DNA from: an uncultured Caryophanales bacterium
Lineage (GTDB): Bacteria; Bacillota_I; Bacilli_A; RFN20; CAG-826
Length of the DNA: 64,000 bases
Reading direction: 5' to 3'
Assembly: GCA_902464635.1 (NCBI GenBank)
Contig: CABQKC010000003.1
Location: 1 to 64,000 of the forward strand
In this document: positions 15,815-24,098 of the stretch, piece by piece
Numbering within the stretch: the stretch's first letter is position 1
Layout: each line of letters opens with the position of its first letter
The notes under the pieces: generated by a model
The model's input: the letters and a program-made list of their open reading frames with translations, nothing else
Databases searched by the model: none
Told to the model about the DNA's origin: nothing
Translations under genes and position numbers: made by a program

Positions 15815-15868
15815 ATGGTTATAGTTGGTGATGCTAGAAAAAATTATGAGAGATTAGGCGTTTTTTAA
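15815..15868 (+). CDS. 17-codon ORF behind a strong ribosome site
   Basis: ATG at 15815 lies nine bases after AAAGGAG and encodes MVIVGDARKNYERLGVF before a TAA stop. It may be a leader peptide coupled to the nuclease gene downstream, or the start of a lost gene. No family is recognised. Confidence 0.35.
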   Translation: MVIVGDARKNYERLGVF

Positions 15869-15910
15869 TCCTTGCGTTTGAATGATTTGCTTTTCTGGAG
15901 AATAAGTGAA

Positions 15911-16911
15911 ATGAAAAAATATGAAGCTAACGCATTTGATTCCAAAGAGATAATTTGTTTGGTTAAAGACATAAAAAGAGATATTTTATCAACAAGAAAC
16001 AAGATTTTAAGTGATGCTAATAAGGAATTGATTTTGTTATATTTTAGAATTGGCAAGATTATTAGTGAAAATCAAAAATACGGTTCTAATTTTATCAACA
16101 CTCTATCGACGTCTTTGAAAATTGATTTTCCTGATTCTACTGGTTTTTCGCCTAGAAACCTTAACAGAATGAGAAAATTTTACGAAACTTACGCTGATTT
16201 TTCAATTTTGCCACCGGCAGTGGCAAAATTGCCATGGACCCATAATTCAATATTAGTAGATCGTATAAATGATCCGATTGTGAGGAATTGGTATGCTGAA
16301 CAATGCCTTAAAATGGATGGAATAAAGTTGTTCTTAATCACCAAATCAGCTTAAATCTTTACGATAGACAAGCAGACAATTCTAAAAAACTAACAAATTT
16401 TGATAAACAATTGCCTACCATCCAAGGTGAACTTGCGGCCGATGTCATAAAAGATCCCTATATTTTTGAATTATCAGGATTATCAGAAAGGCATCAAGAA
16501 AGGGATATTGAAAAGGCAATGCTTGAGAAAATAAAAACAGTTCTTCTTGAACTGGGCAAAGGATTCTCGTTCGTAGGAAATCAATATCGCATTAGTACCG
16601 AACAGAAGGATTATTATATAGATTTGCTATTTTATCACCTTAATTTGAGGTGTTTTGTGGTTGTAGAATTGAAGAACGCCGATTTTGATCCATCGCTTAT
16701 CGGGCAGCTTCAATTTTACGTAACTGCGATTGACGAGACGGTCAAACAGGCTGATGACAATCCGACAATAGGACTATTGCTTTGTCAAAATAAGGATAAA
16801 TTCTCAGTTGAATGGTCTTTGAAATCAACGATGGCTCCTATTGGTGTTGCATCATATCGAGTTAAAGAATATTTGCCATCCGAGGAAGAAATTAATAAAT
16901 ACATCAAATAA
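15911..16911 (+). pseudogene. YhcG-type PDDEXK nuclease (DUF1016), one-base frameshift
   Basis: Two adjacent reading frames together make one YhcG-family protein of about 333 residues, the usual length. The N-terminal DUF1016_N helical domain ends in LPPAVAKLPWTHNSILVDRI. The C-terminal PDDEXK domain has YYIDLLFYH (Asp) and FVVVELK (Glu-x-Lys) as metal and catalytic residues. The frame breaks in AAAA at 16310-16313; adding one A restores an uninterrupted reading (NGWNKVVLNHQISLNLYDRQ) into the C-terminal part. The missing A could be a real null mutation, a sequencing error or slippage. The start at 15911 is favoured by GGAG at 15897-15900. YhcG proteins are found near restriction and mobile loci and are thought to be nucleases. 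Confidence 0.85.
16204..16230. repeat. 27-bp inverted repeat inside the nuclease gene
   Basis: AATTTTGCCACC, GGC, AGTGGCAAAATT forms a nearly perfect hairpin that encodes the LPPAVAK segment. A perfect version recurs at 17067-17093. Confidence 0.8.
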
Positions 16912-17168
16912 TTCTTGCAACAAATTTGCCAGTAAATTATCTTTGGATTCGTTTACTTTTGTTATGTGTTCTAAATTTAAGTATGAATGGGCTTTGGCCA
17001 TACTCAAACAGATAAAACCAACTCTGAAAAATATTAAGTAAATTCAAATTAGTGATAAGTACTATGAATTTTGCCACCAGCGGTGGCAAAATTGCTATTC
17101 CCCATTAATTAAGCGCTTCGATAAAACAAAAATTGTTATCTATTGTGTTTTTATCTATATTCAGAAAG
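16912..17168. other. Non-coding remnant region with second hairpin copy
   Basis: No intact gene is present. The second copy of the AATTTTGCCACC/GGTGGCAAAATT hairpin (17067-17093, 12-bp stem, AGC loop) is the only recognisable structure. Flanking bases partly resemble the nuclease gene sequence after the first copy, so this may be debris of a second yhcG-like gene or a mobile hairpin. Confidence 0.5.
17067..17093. repeat. Perfect 27-bp hairpin, second copy
   Basis: AATTTTGCCACC, AGC, GGTGGCAAAATT: twelve perfect pairs with a three-base loop. No T-tract follows, so it is not a standard terminator. It matches the internal hairpin at 16204-16230 except for two bases near the apex. Confidence 0.85.
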
Positions 17169-17369
17169 TTAATTGTTAGTGTATTTATGGAAAGCTTTAG
17201 AAAAATGACTTTGAGAAGAAAATACTAAATAAGCCGCAATAGCAGTGACTGGCTTATCGCTATATCGAATAAGTCTTTTTGTTTTCTCGATTTTTTCTTT
17301 CATGATGTTATCTGAAATGGTTATCCTTTTTTCTTTTGCAAACAAATGACTTAATAAGCTTATTGATTT
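17169..17369 (-). pseudogene. C-terminal fragment of an AraC-family regulator
   Basis: Reading the minus strand from about 17369 to the stop at 17169 gives a 66-residue stretch. It ends in IEKTKRLIRYSDKPVTAIAA and LVFSSQSHFSKAFHKYTNN, the second helix-turn-helix of AraC regulators. The frame is closed by a stop toward tRNA-Arg, and the ligand-binding domain and first helix-turn-helix are missing. It is a truncated remnant ending immediately beside the tRNA gene, which suggests a past rearrangement at the tRNA. Confidence 0.75.
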
Positions 17370-17382
17370 AGAATATCGTTAC

Positions 17383-17459
17383 GTGCTCGTAGCTCAGCTG
17401 GATAGAGCGTAAGCCTCCGAAGCTTAAGGTCAGCCGTTCAAATCGGCTCGGGCACGCCA
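17383..17459 (+). tRNA. tRNA-Arg (anticodon CCG)
   Basis: Acceptor GTGCTCG/CGGGCAC, D arm GCTC/GAGC, anticodon stem TAAGC/GCTTA with loop CTCCGAA, T arm AGCCG/CGGCT. CCA is encoded at 17457-17459. It reads CGG, a rare codon in this AT-rich DNA. Confidence 0.96.
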
Positions 17460-17543
17460 GAAAAGCGATCTAGCATTTATATTAAAATAGCTGCATCCTT
17501 CCTTATTAAAGTTGCTGTATTTTCTTTATGTCAGGAATAAGCA

Positions 17544-17576
17544 TAAAAAAACTGCCCTGAATTAATCAAGGCAGTC
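17544..17576 (-). terminator. Terminator of the membrane-protein gene
   Basis: On the minus strand, ACTGCC and GGCAGT (17551-17556 and 17570-17575 on the plus strand, with an extended TGA/TCA inner stem) are followed by seven T. Confidence 0.9.
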
Positions 17577-17595
17577 ATGTTATTTTGTTTAGTTA

Positions 17596-18590
17596 TTAGA
17601 TAGCTGGTAAGAAACCTGCAACAACTGCAAATATCATTAAGACAACGCAGATAACCATACAGGTGATTTGGATTGGTTTGCTATTTTTGATGTATTTGAC
17701 TTTTTTGTCGAATGGTTCGAACATGAAGTTTTCTTCAAACCATCTCTTTCCACCGATTTGCAAGATGCCACCGAAAGTAAGGGTGCTAGCACGGAATAAT
17801 AACCAAAGTCCTGGATCAGGAAGCATTCCGAATCTACCCATTCCAACAAGAGGTCCAACAAAGACACCGATGATTGGGGCTAGTAAGAAGCCAACGTGCA
17901 TTAAGGCGACTGAGGAAGAGAATTCGCCAGTGACGAATAACCAGTTCCAGATTGTATAGGCAATCATCATGGCAACAGTAATTGCAATACCGACTGTAGT
18001 GGTGCTTGTTATGTTGCTGTTGAAGATGTTTGCTTGGTTAGTGATATAGCTAGAAGTGAAAGCTACTTCAGAACCAAGCTTAGAGAATCCATCGATATAA
18101 TAGATTGGAGAATTAGCAGTAGAAGTTGTTCCCCAGGTAGAGCCAAGGAAGAAAGCGCTAGCGCCGATAGCGATAAATAAACCGGAAACACCATTGAAGT
18201 ACTGCTTGTTCTTGAAGAAGTCAGTCATGGTAGCTTCCAATATGTTAATGATATAAAGGCTTAAGACAATAATGACAAATATTGGCCCAGGTAATAATGC
18301 GAAACATGAAAATAATACAAGGATTCTTCCTACGAGCAATGTAGATAGCTTCAATGTTTCGAAGAATACAGGCTTCATCGCGATTAATACGATAATGCCG
18401 CAGAGGATGTTGAACGGAATGTTTCCGTATGCTTGGAATTTAGATGTTAAGACCGATACTCCTAAAATAGTAGCGGTAAACTTAAGAAGATGTCTAGGCC
18501 TGGTGTGACACGATAATCAATCGCTTCAGGACCCGGCGCAAACATTTTCTTGAGCCTTTCAGCTCTTTGTTGCTTTTTTTCGTTGTCCAT
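17596..18590 (-). pseudogene. Polytopic membrane protein, one-base frameshift
   Basis: The family is not recognised. The intact 260-residue frame (start 18378) lacks its true N-terminus. Upstream on the same strand an ATG at 18590, preceded by AAGGAG, opens a frame beginning MDNEKKQQRAERLKK that runs into a stop near 18460. Adding one base around 18482-18484 joins both frames (DIFLKFTATILGVSVL) into a 331-residue protein with about eight hydrophobic segments, a Pro/Gly-rich loop and a short positively charged region before the last helix. The lost base again lies in a short A-run of the coding strand. Either the gene is dead or the assembly dropped a base. Confidence 0.75.
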
Positions 18591-18711
18591 AAATACTCCT
18601 TATTTTGTGTTTTCGACAAACGATTATTAGAAAACTAAAGCCTACTTTAACCTATTCTGCCCTAAAAAGATAGCAAAATAGGTATTTTTGGTAATTTATA
18701 AAGTCTTTTTA

Positions 18712-18754
18712 AGTAAATTAAAAGAGGCTATTATCAATTAAGACAATAACCTCT
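18712..18754 (-). terminator. Terminator of the Cys/His-repeat lipoprotein gene
   Basis: On the minus strand, AGAGGTTATTGTC pairs imperfectly with GATAATAGCCTCT and is followed by TTTTAATTT. Confidence 0.8.
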
Positions 18755-18764
18755 AAATTAATGT

Positions 18765-20726
18765 TTAGGCTGAAGTTACTTCTTTTAATTCTAGTTGATG
18801 ATTGGCTACTTTATCTTCGTTTTGGAGCTTAGTGATTTTTATTATCAAAGGCACTTTATCTTCGAATTGATTATTGTTTGTCAATACGAATGTGTCATTG
18901 TCTTCTGTAGATGCATATTGAAGTTTGGAGTTGCCATTATTATTGAATACGCTGAAGGCTTTTGCGGTAGGAGTATCCTCAAATCCAAGACTTCCATATG
19001 TACTTATTTTTAGATTGTAAGTTTTGCCTTTAGGCACCTTAACAGTAACAGCAAGATACCTTGATTGGTTTACACCTAAGTTCATGTAAGTAGTGTAATC
19101 TGATACATCGGTGAATGGTTTTAGCTTTTCTACTTCAACTTTTGTTAAGGTTGTGTTATCTAACTTAGCCGCTAGTTCTGCTTCGGAATTAATAGGATTA
19201 TTGATTCTAAACCTTAAATCAGGGGTTTCTCCTTTTGTTGGATAATTTGTCGGACCTAACATTTCTAATGGGAATTCTAATTTTGAATTAATTAGGTAGC
19301 CATTAGGCTTCAAGGTGCCGTTTTTCATATTAACCCTATATGCATTGCCGGTATGACCGGAGGACCAGACAGTACTATGCGAATACACACTGTTGGCTTT
19401 TACATATATTTCTGGCGATAAATCATCATAATTCAATATGGTGACTTTATTTTCTTTTACGGTTGGCACAAAGTTTGGATTATCGAAAACTAAGTCAGTT
19501 ACAGGAACATTGTTTTTCCTTCCAAAGGACTTATATTCAGGCTTATTTGCCCTTAATTTAAGGGTAACTGGAGTTTCTAAATCAGTAACTGTACATGTAC
19601 CTAACTCTTTATAAGTAATAGAAGTATCATTTGCTAACGCGGCATCAAATGGGGAATAATAATCGGATTTGATTGCAACTTTATATGGTTCGATTACAAA
19701 TGCAGCTTCAGTTATTTTCCCTGCTGCATAATTTAGATTGCCCGTGCAATAAAGGGCAACTTTATAAGTTCCAACATCAGTTGGGGCAGTTGTTGAATAA
19801 GCTTCGTCTCCAGCGGAGGCTTCTTTATAGCGGATTTCAACAGGACCATTAAAGGAAACTGCTAAAGTATAATCGGATGAAGCTATTCCTTGAGGTTTGG
19901 CATTATATGTTTTAGGAGTGATTTCATGAATGAATGCTAATCCAGATACATCCCTAACATAACCGCAGTCATTGCAGGAATTATCTTCATCATTATCATA
20001 AGTATGTGGGACAGCCGCTCTTTCAACTTGTTCATGGACTGAACATGTACTTACTTGCTTATGTGTAGACCCATCAACGATTACGAATTTAAATGTGTGT
20101 TCTGCTTCGTTTTTCTTTAATGGGGTTTCGTGATTACAGGTAGTTTCTTCCCAATGCTTATCTAGATCGTGATTGAATTTCCAGGTATGGGTAGCGCTAT
20201 TTTCTATAGTCCTAGTTTCTTCATAATTACAAACACTACAGAGTCTATGTTCAACTTTATCTGCATCTAGACCAGCCTCACTTTTAGTTACCCATTCCCC
20301 AAAAGTATGGGTAGCAAAATCCTTTTTGATTGGTTCATGGTTATGTGGGGTTTTGGAATCGCATTTACTAACGTGGTAGTGCCCTGTTTCATCTTTCGCC
20401 CAGTTATCCATGTCGATTTCATGGGTATATGTTCCTTCTATAACCCTTTCGGTTTTATAAGAACAAACACTGCAAGTGCCTTCTTCTACTTTATTAGCGT
20501 GGATACTTGCCTCAGTTTTGACTGTCCAAGCAAATGTATGGGTGGCCCTATCTTTTTCTTCTTTGCAACTTTCATCAAGGCAAGCATGCCAATGTTCAGT
20601 TGGACTTACATCCCATTCTTCTTTGTAATTATGCTTATCACCTTTATTGCAACCTGCGGCTAATAAGGCAGATGAGAATAAAAACAATAAAGAAATGGAA
20701 GATTTTAAAATATATTCTTTCTTCAT
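18765..20726 (-). CDS. Lipoprotein with Cys-x-x-Cys/His repeats and MBG-like domain
   Basis: A surface lipoprotein of 653 residues. The signal peptide ends in LLAAGC. Residues about 35-260 are imperfect repeats of 45-65 residues built on TH(T/E)F-W-V-T/K-E-A and CSVCxYxxxR, giving CxxC pairs (CSVC twice, CNDC) and many His, like tandem zinc-ribbon-type bacterial surface repeats. A beta-sandwich resembling MBG/YDG domains follows (about 265-350, YNAKPQGI..GTYKV..GNLNY). The last 300 residues are unrecognised beta-rich sequence. I moved the start to 20726, because AAGGAG precedes this ATG and the longer TTG-initiated frame would contain the ribosome site. It is monocistronic. A binding or adhesion role is inferred. 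Confidence 0.85.
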   Translation of the reverse strand: MKKEYILKSSISLLFLFSSALLAAGCNKGDKHNYKEEWDVSPTEHWHACLDESCKEEKDRATHTFAWTVKTEASIHANKVEEGTCSVCSYKTERVIEGTYTHEIDMDNWAKDETGHYHVSKCDSKTPHNHEPIKKDFATHTFGEWVTKSEAGLDADKVEHRLCSVCNYEETRTIENSATHTWKFNHDLDKHWEETTCNHETPLKKNEAEHTFKFVIVDGSTHKQVSTCSVHEQVERAAVPHTYDNDEDNSCNDCGYVRDVSGLAFIHEITPKTYNAKPQGIASSDYTLAVSFNGPVEIRYKEASAGDEAYSTTAPTDVGTYKVALYCTGNLNYAAGKITEAAFVIEPYKVAIKSDYYSPFDAALANDTSITYKELGTCTVTDLETPVTLKLRANKPEYKSFGRKNNVPVTDLVFDNPNFVPTVKENKVTILNYDDLSPEIYVKANSVYSHSTVWSSGHTGNAYRVNMKNGTLKPNGYLINSKLEFPLEMLGPTNYPTKGETPDLRFRINNPINSEAELAAKLDNTTLTKVEVEKLKPFTDVSDYTTYMNLGVNQSRYLAVTVKVPKGKTYNLKISTYGSLGFEDTPTAKAFSVFNNNGNSKLQYASTEDNDTFVLTNNNQFEDKVPLIIKITKLQNEDKVANHQLELKEVTSA

Positions 20727-20894
20727 AGATTTCTCCTTGAGCAAAAATTAACATATTTGTTTATTTTGCACAGTACCCATATGGCTACTTTTAAGGAATC
20801 CTATTAAAAATAAGTAGATTTGATGTCTTTTTTTGCTCTTTTATTTATTTTAAATAAAGAAGTGATTTCTTTCTTATTTCTTTATAAGAAGAAT

Positions 20895-20903
20895 TGCTAT
20901 AGA
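20895..20903 (+). promoter_or_regulatory. Extended -10 promoter of the flavoprotein gene
   Basis: TGCTATAGA is a TGn-extended -10 element 17 bases before the ATG at 20920. No Shine-Dalgarno lies between, so the leader is very short. Confidence 0.4.
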
Positions 20904-20919
20904 ATTCTACTAGTCACAT

Positions 20920-21462
20920 ATGAAAAAGATTTTTATTCTTGACTCTAGTTTTAGAGAGGGTTCTAACTCTTCTTACCTTGCCTTGAGTTTTGCAAAAGGG
21001 GCAAAAGAAGCGGGGCACGATGTTAAATACATCAAGTTGAAAGACTTGAATCTATATTTTTGTAAGGGCTGTCTAGCTTGCTCTAATTTAAAGAAATGCG
21101 TCATTAGAGATGACATGAATTCCCTTTATGATTTAGTTTCTTCTAGCGATATATTAGTTTTTGCTGCACCTGTTTATTATTATGATATCCCAGGTCAATT
21201 AAAGACATTTTTGGATAGACTTAATCCTCTTTATTTCAGAAAGAATAATTTCAAGGAAGTATATTTGCTTTCTGCTTCTGCTGAAGATGATGAAAAAGCG
21301 ATTGAAGGATCGAAGCAAACGCTTTCAAATTGGATAAGTTGCTTTGAGGGGGTATCTTTAGCAGGGACTTATCTAGCCAAAGGCATGGATAAACCTAATC
21401 AAATTGCCACTATGCCAAACTTATTAGAAGGGGCATATAGATTAGGAAACGACATCAAATAA
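20920..21462 (+). CDS. Flavodoxin-fold NAD(P)H oxidoreductase
   Basis: A 180-residue NADPH-dependent FMN reductase-type protein. The phosphate-binding loop SSFREGSNSSYLA (9-21) and the FMN-contacting PVYYYDIPGQLKTFLDR (about 86-102) are present. A cluster CKGCLACSNLKKC (about 48-60) provides four cysteines spaced like the iron-sulfur flavoproteins of anaerobes, so electron transfer through a 4Fe-4S cluster is possible. There is no obvious ribosome site. The gene sits 60 bases before the sugar transferase, but function in that pathway is not implied. Confidence 0.88.
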   Translation: MKKIFILDSSFREGSNSSYLALSFAKGAKEAGHDVKYIKLKDLNLYFCKGCLACSNLKKCVIRDDMNSLYDLVSSSDILVFAAPVYYYDIPGQLKTFLDRLNPLYFRKNNFKEVYLLSASAEDDEKAIEGSKQTLSNWISCFEGVSLAGTYLAKGMDKPNQIATMPNLLEGAYRLGNDIK

Positions 21463-21523
21463 TCATTTATGGAATTAAATATTATCATCAACTTAATAAG
21501 CATCATTGCTTTAGGGGTTAAAA

Positions 21524-22177
21524 ATGGATAACAAGATTACACCCAGAAAAGTCGGATTTTTCTATTTCTTTTTCAAATATACCTTTGATTTCTTGGTATC
21601 TTTGATATCGATTATTATTTTATTGCCTGCCTTTATTATAATCGGAATTATTGTCAAATGTTCTTCTAAAGGACCGATATTCTTTGTTGATAAAAGGGTA
21701 GGGAAGAATGAAAAGATGATCGGCGTTTTGAAGTTCCGCACGATGTATGTAGATGCCGAGACCAATATTGAGAAATATTTAACTCCTGAGCAAATAAAGG
21801 CCTGGAAAGAAGAAAGAAAGCTAGAAAATGATCCTAGGATTACTAAAATAGGTAACTTCTTACGTAAATCTAGCCTAGATGAATTGCCTCAGCTTTTTAA
21901 TATCCTTATTGGCCAAATGTCGATTGTTGGGCCTAGACCGATTTCAAAAAGGGAATATGATGCCTATTATAATGATGAAGAAAAAAAGATTCTTTCTACT
22001 GCTCGTCCTGGATTAACCGGATATTGGCAAGTATATGGAAGAAATGAAGTTGATTACGCTTCCGGAGAACGTTCTAAGTTGACAATGGAATACTTTAAGA
22101 AGCGTAGCCTTTTGCTTGATTTAAAAATCATCTTCAAGACTTTTGCCGTAGTAATTTCAGGAAAAGGTGCCGAATAA
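21524..22177 (+). CDS. Undecaprenyl-phosphate sugar phosphotransferase
   Basis: A 217-residue monotopic initiating glycosyl-1-phosphate transferase that puts the first sugar on undecaprenyl phosphate for capsule or teichoic/exopolysaccharide synthesis at the inner membrane face. It has a re-entrant hydrophobic segment (about 20-48) followed by KFRTMYVDAE, DPRITKIGNFLRKSSLDELPQ (the Asp-Glu pair is catalytic) and SIVGPRPISKREYD, then ARPGLTGYWQV. AGGGG precedes the ATG. The next gene starts directly after its stop. Confidence 0.94.
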   Translation: MDNKITPRKVGFFYFFFKYTFDFLVSLISIIILLPAFIIIGIIVKCSSKGPIFFVDKRVGKNEKMIGVLKFRTMYVDAETNIEKYLTPEQIKAWKEERKLENDPRITKIGNFLRKSSLDELPQLFNILIGQMSIVGPRPISKREYDAYYNDEEKKILSTARPGLTGYWQVYGRNEVDYASGERSKLTMEYFKKRSLLLDLKIIFKTFAVVISGKGAE

Positions 22178-23923
22178 ATGGAGATACTCGACAAGAAAGA
22201 ATATTCTAAGCCAACCTTCTTGAGCGTTTTTGTTTTTGCTTGCTATGCCATTTTAGCCTTATGTGCGAATGAATTTGGACTTGGCTATAATGGGGTGAGT
22301 CCTACTAATGATTACCTTTATTATGGGTATGGTAGTGCCATCCTTTCTATTATTTTAGGTATTTCCTTAATTGTTATATTTACTAGGAAATTAGGATTAA
22401 AGAATAATTATTTCTTCCTTATAGCTACTTTGATTTGCTTTATAGGAGACGGGATTGCCTTATTTAGTTTCCCATCTAAATTAGAGATAGATTCTAGTTT
22501 TAGCTTTGTTTCTCCTATTTCATTTAGAATTTACCTTCTATTTGCATATTTATCCTTAGCAATATTTATTTATTCTTTCTATACCTTCCTTCCTTTGCTA
22601 AAGAAAGGGAAAAAGAGTTTCAATTTCGTATTTGAATTCTTTGTTATTGTTTCTTTACTAGGAATAATTATTAGCTATATAACTGATTTTAATGATTATG
22701 TTGCCTTATTTAAGGGAGAGGAATCATTTATTTCTTCGTTGTTTGGGCATAAGAATATATTCGGCCTTGTTATTCTTTTTGGCGTAATGTCAACGATATA
22801 TCTATTCGAATTAGATAAAAAGAAGTGGAGAATATTTTTCTTTATTTTCCTTCTTATATCTTCAGTCCCAGTCAATTCCAAATCATCCATGGTGGCCGAA
22901 GCCGTCTTGATATTTTCTTACATGTTATATAAGGGATTTACGTTGTTTAAAACGAAAAAGAAGCTATCCATTACCTTGCTTTCTATAGTAGGAGTTGTCT
23001 TTTTAACCGGGATTATTCTTTTATGTATCCCGATTCCAGAAGGGGATGGATTATTTAGAAATCTATTATTAGCATGCAAGAGCATTTTCTCTAGCGGAGA
23101 AGGAACGACAATCGGGACTAGATTTGTAATATATAAAAAGCTATTTAATCAATTAAATATGTCTCCTATGTTTTGGATATTTGGGTTTGGCGATACTAAT
23201 TTCCAGTATTCATTCTTCTATGCAGCGGATTCTTCTTCTCCTGATGCCAAAGCATTTAATTCCTGGCCAGCCCATAATGGATTCCTAGAATGTCTAGCCA
23301 GGGGAGGCTTATTACGTTTAATAATATATGTCTCTGTTTTAGTTTATCTAGGTTATAGATTTGTTAAGAAATTCAAAGAGAATAAAGACCCATCGATATT
23401 TATGAGTTTAGTCTACTTTGCCCCATTTCTAATCAGGACATTAGTAGAATATGAATATCTATTCCTTGATTCATATAAAGGGGCTATTTTTGCTTTATTT
23501 ATCATTGTCCCTATATTAGAAAGCAAGGAAGAATATGAATATCAAATATCATTTGTAGGAATAAAAGATTTCTTAATCAAAAATTATCGATTTGCATTCT
23601 TATTAATCGGATCTTCATTGCTATCTTTCTCTCTAATTTATTTGGATGTCTATTCTTTGTCGATTGCCTTACCTTTAGGATTGATAAGTTTCGCTGCTTA
23701 TGCAATCTTAGGGATTAAAAATAACAAGAATATGACTATATGGGTTAGCTCTTTTTCCTTAATCGTAGTTTTATCCTTCTCATTGCCTTTTGGATTAACA
23801 AGTAATATGCCGACTATAGGAATCATATTTTCTATTCCTTTTGGATTAGTTGTCCCTTTAGTAGGCATAGCTTTCTATAATGCTTATTTATCTTTAGAAA
23901 TAAATAAACCAAGTCTAATTTAG
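22178..23923 (+). CDS. O-antigen ligase/polymerase-like membrane protein
   Basis: A 581-residue protein with twelve or more hydrophobic segments. The large extracellular loop contains SWPAHNGFLECLARGGLLRL, the His-Asn-x-x-Leu-Glu signature of the WaaL/Wzy O-antigen ligase superfamily, and FGHKNIFG and NSKSS in the neighbouring helices. It likely polymerises or ligates lipid-linked glycans on the outer membrane face of the cytoplasmic membrane. It has no gap to the sugar transferase, so both act in one surface polysaccharide pathway. No flippase or other glycosyltransferases are beside it. Confidence 0.85.
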   Translation: MEILDKKEYSKPTFLSVFVFACYAILALCANEFGLGYNGVSPTNDYLYYGYGSAILSIILGISLIVIFTRKLGLKNNYFFLIATLICFIGDGIALFSFPSKLEIDSSFSFVSPISFRIYLLFAYLSLAIFIYSFYTFLPLLKKGKKSFNFVFEFFVIVSLLGIIISYITDFNDYVALFKGEESFISSLFGHKNIFGLVILFGVMSTIYLFELDKKKWRIFFFIFLLISSVPVNSKSSMVAEAVLIFSYMLYKGFTLFKTKKKLSITLLSIVGVVFLTGIILLCIPIPEGDGLFRNLLLACKSIFSSGEGTTIGTRFVIYKKLFNQLNMSPMFWIFGFGDTNFQYSFFYAADSSSPDAKAFNSWPAHNGFLECLARGGLLRLIIYVSVLVYLGYRFVKKFKENKDPSIFMSLVYFAPFLIRTLVEYEYLFLDSYKGAIFALFIIVPILESKEEYEYQISFVGIKDFLIKNYRFAFLLIGSSLLSFSLIYLDVYSLSIALPLGLISFAAYAILGIKNNKNMTIWVSSFSLIVVLSFSLPFGLTSNMPTIGIIFSIPFGLVVPLVGIAFYNAYLSLEINKPSLI

Positions 23924-24098
23924 TATTTTTATCTAAATTCGATATTTTCCATGTAAAAGCTGTTATTTTTGTTGCAGTTACTATTAAATATGTAGAATAC
24001 AATCAGCAAAAAATATAGAAATATGCTGAATATAATCAACATAATCTTCTTTTTGCTGGCCATTATTTTAAAATATAGCTAGAGGAAGGAGCAATCTT

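Noticed and set aside
17067..17093. Hairpin read as a terminator
   Set aside because: The stem is strong, but no T-tract follows on either strand, and a second copy lies inside a coding region.
21471..21533. 20-codon hydrophobic ORF (MELNIIINLISIIALGVKNG) before the sugar transferase
   Set aside because: No ribosome site of its own; it overlaps the transferase start. It might be a leader peptide, but there is no support.
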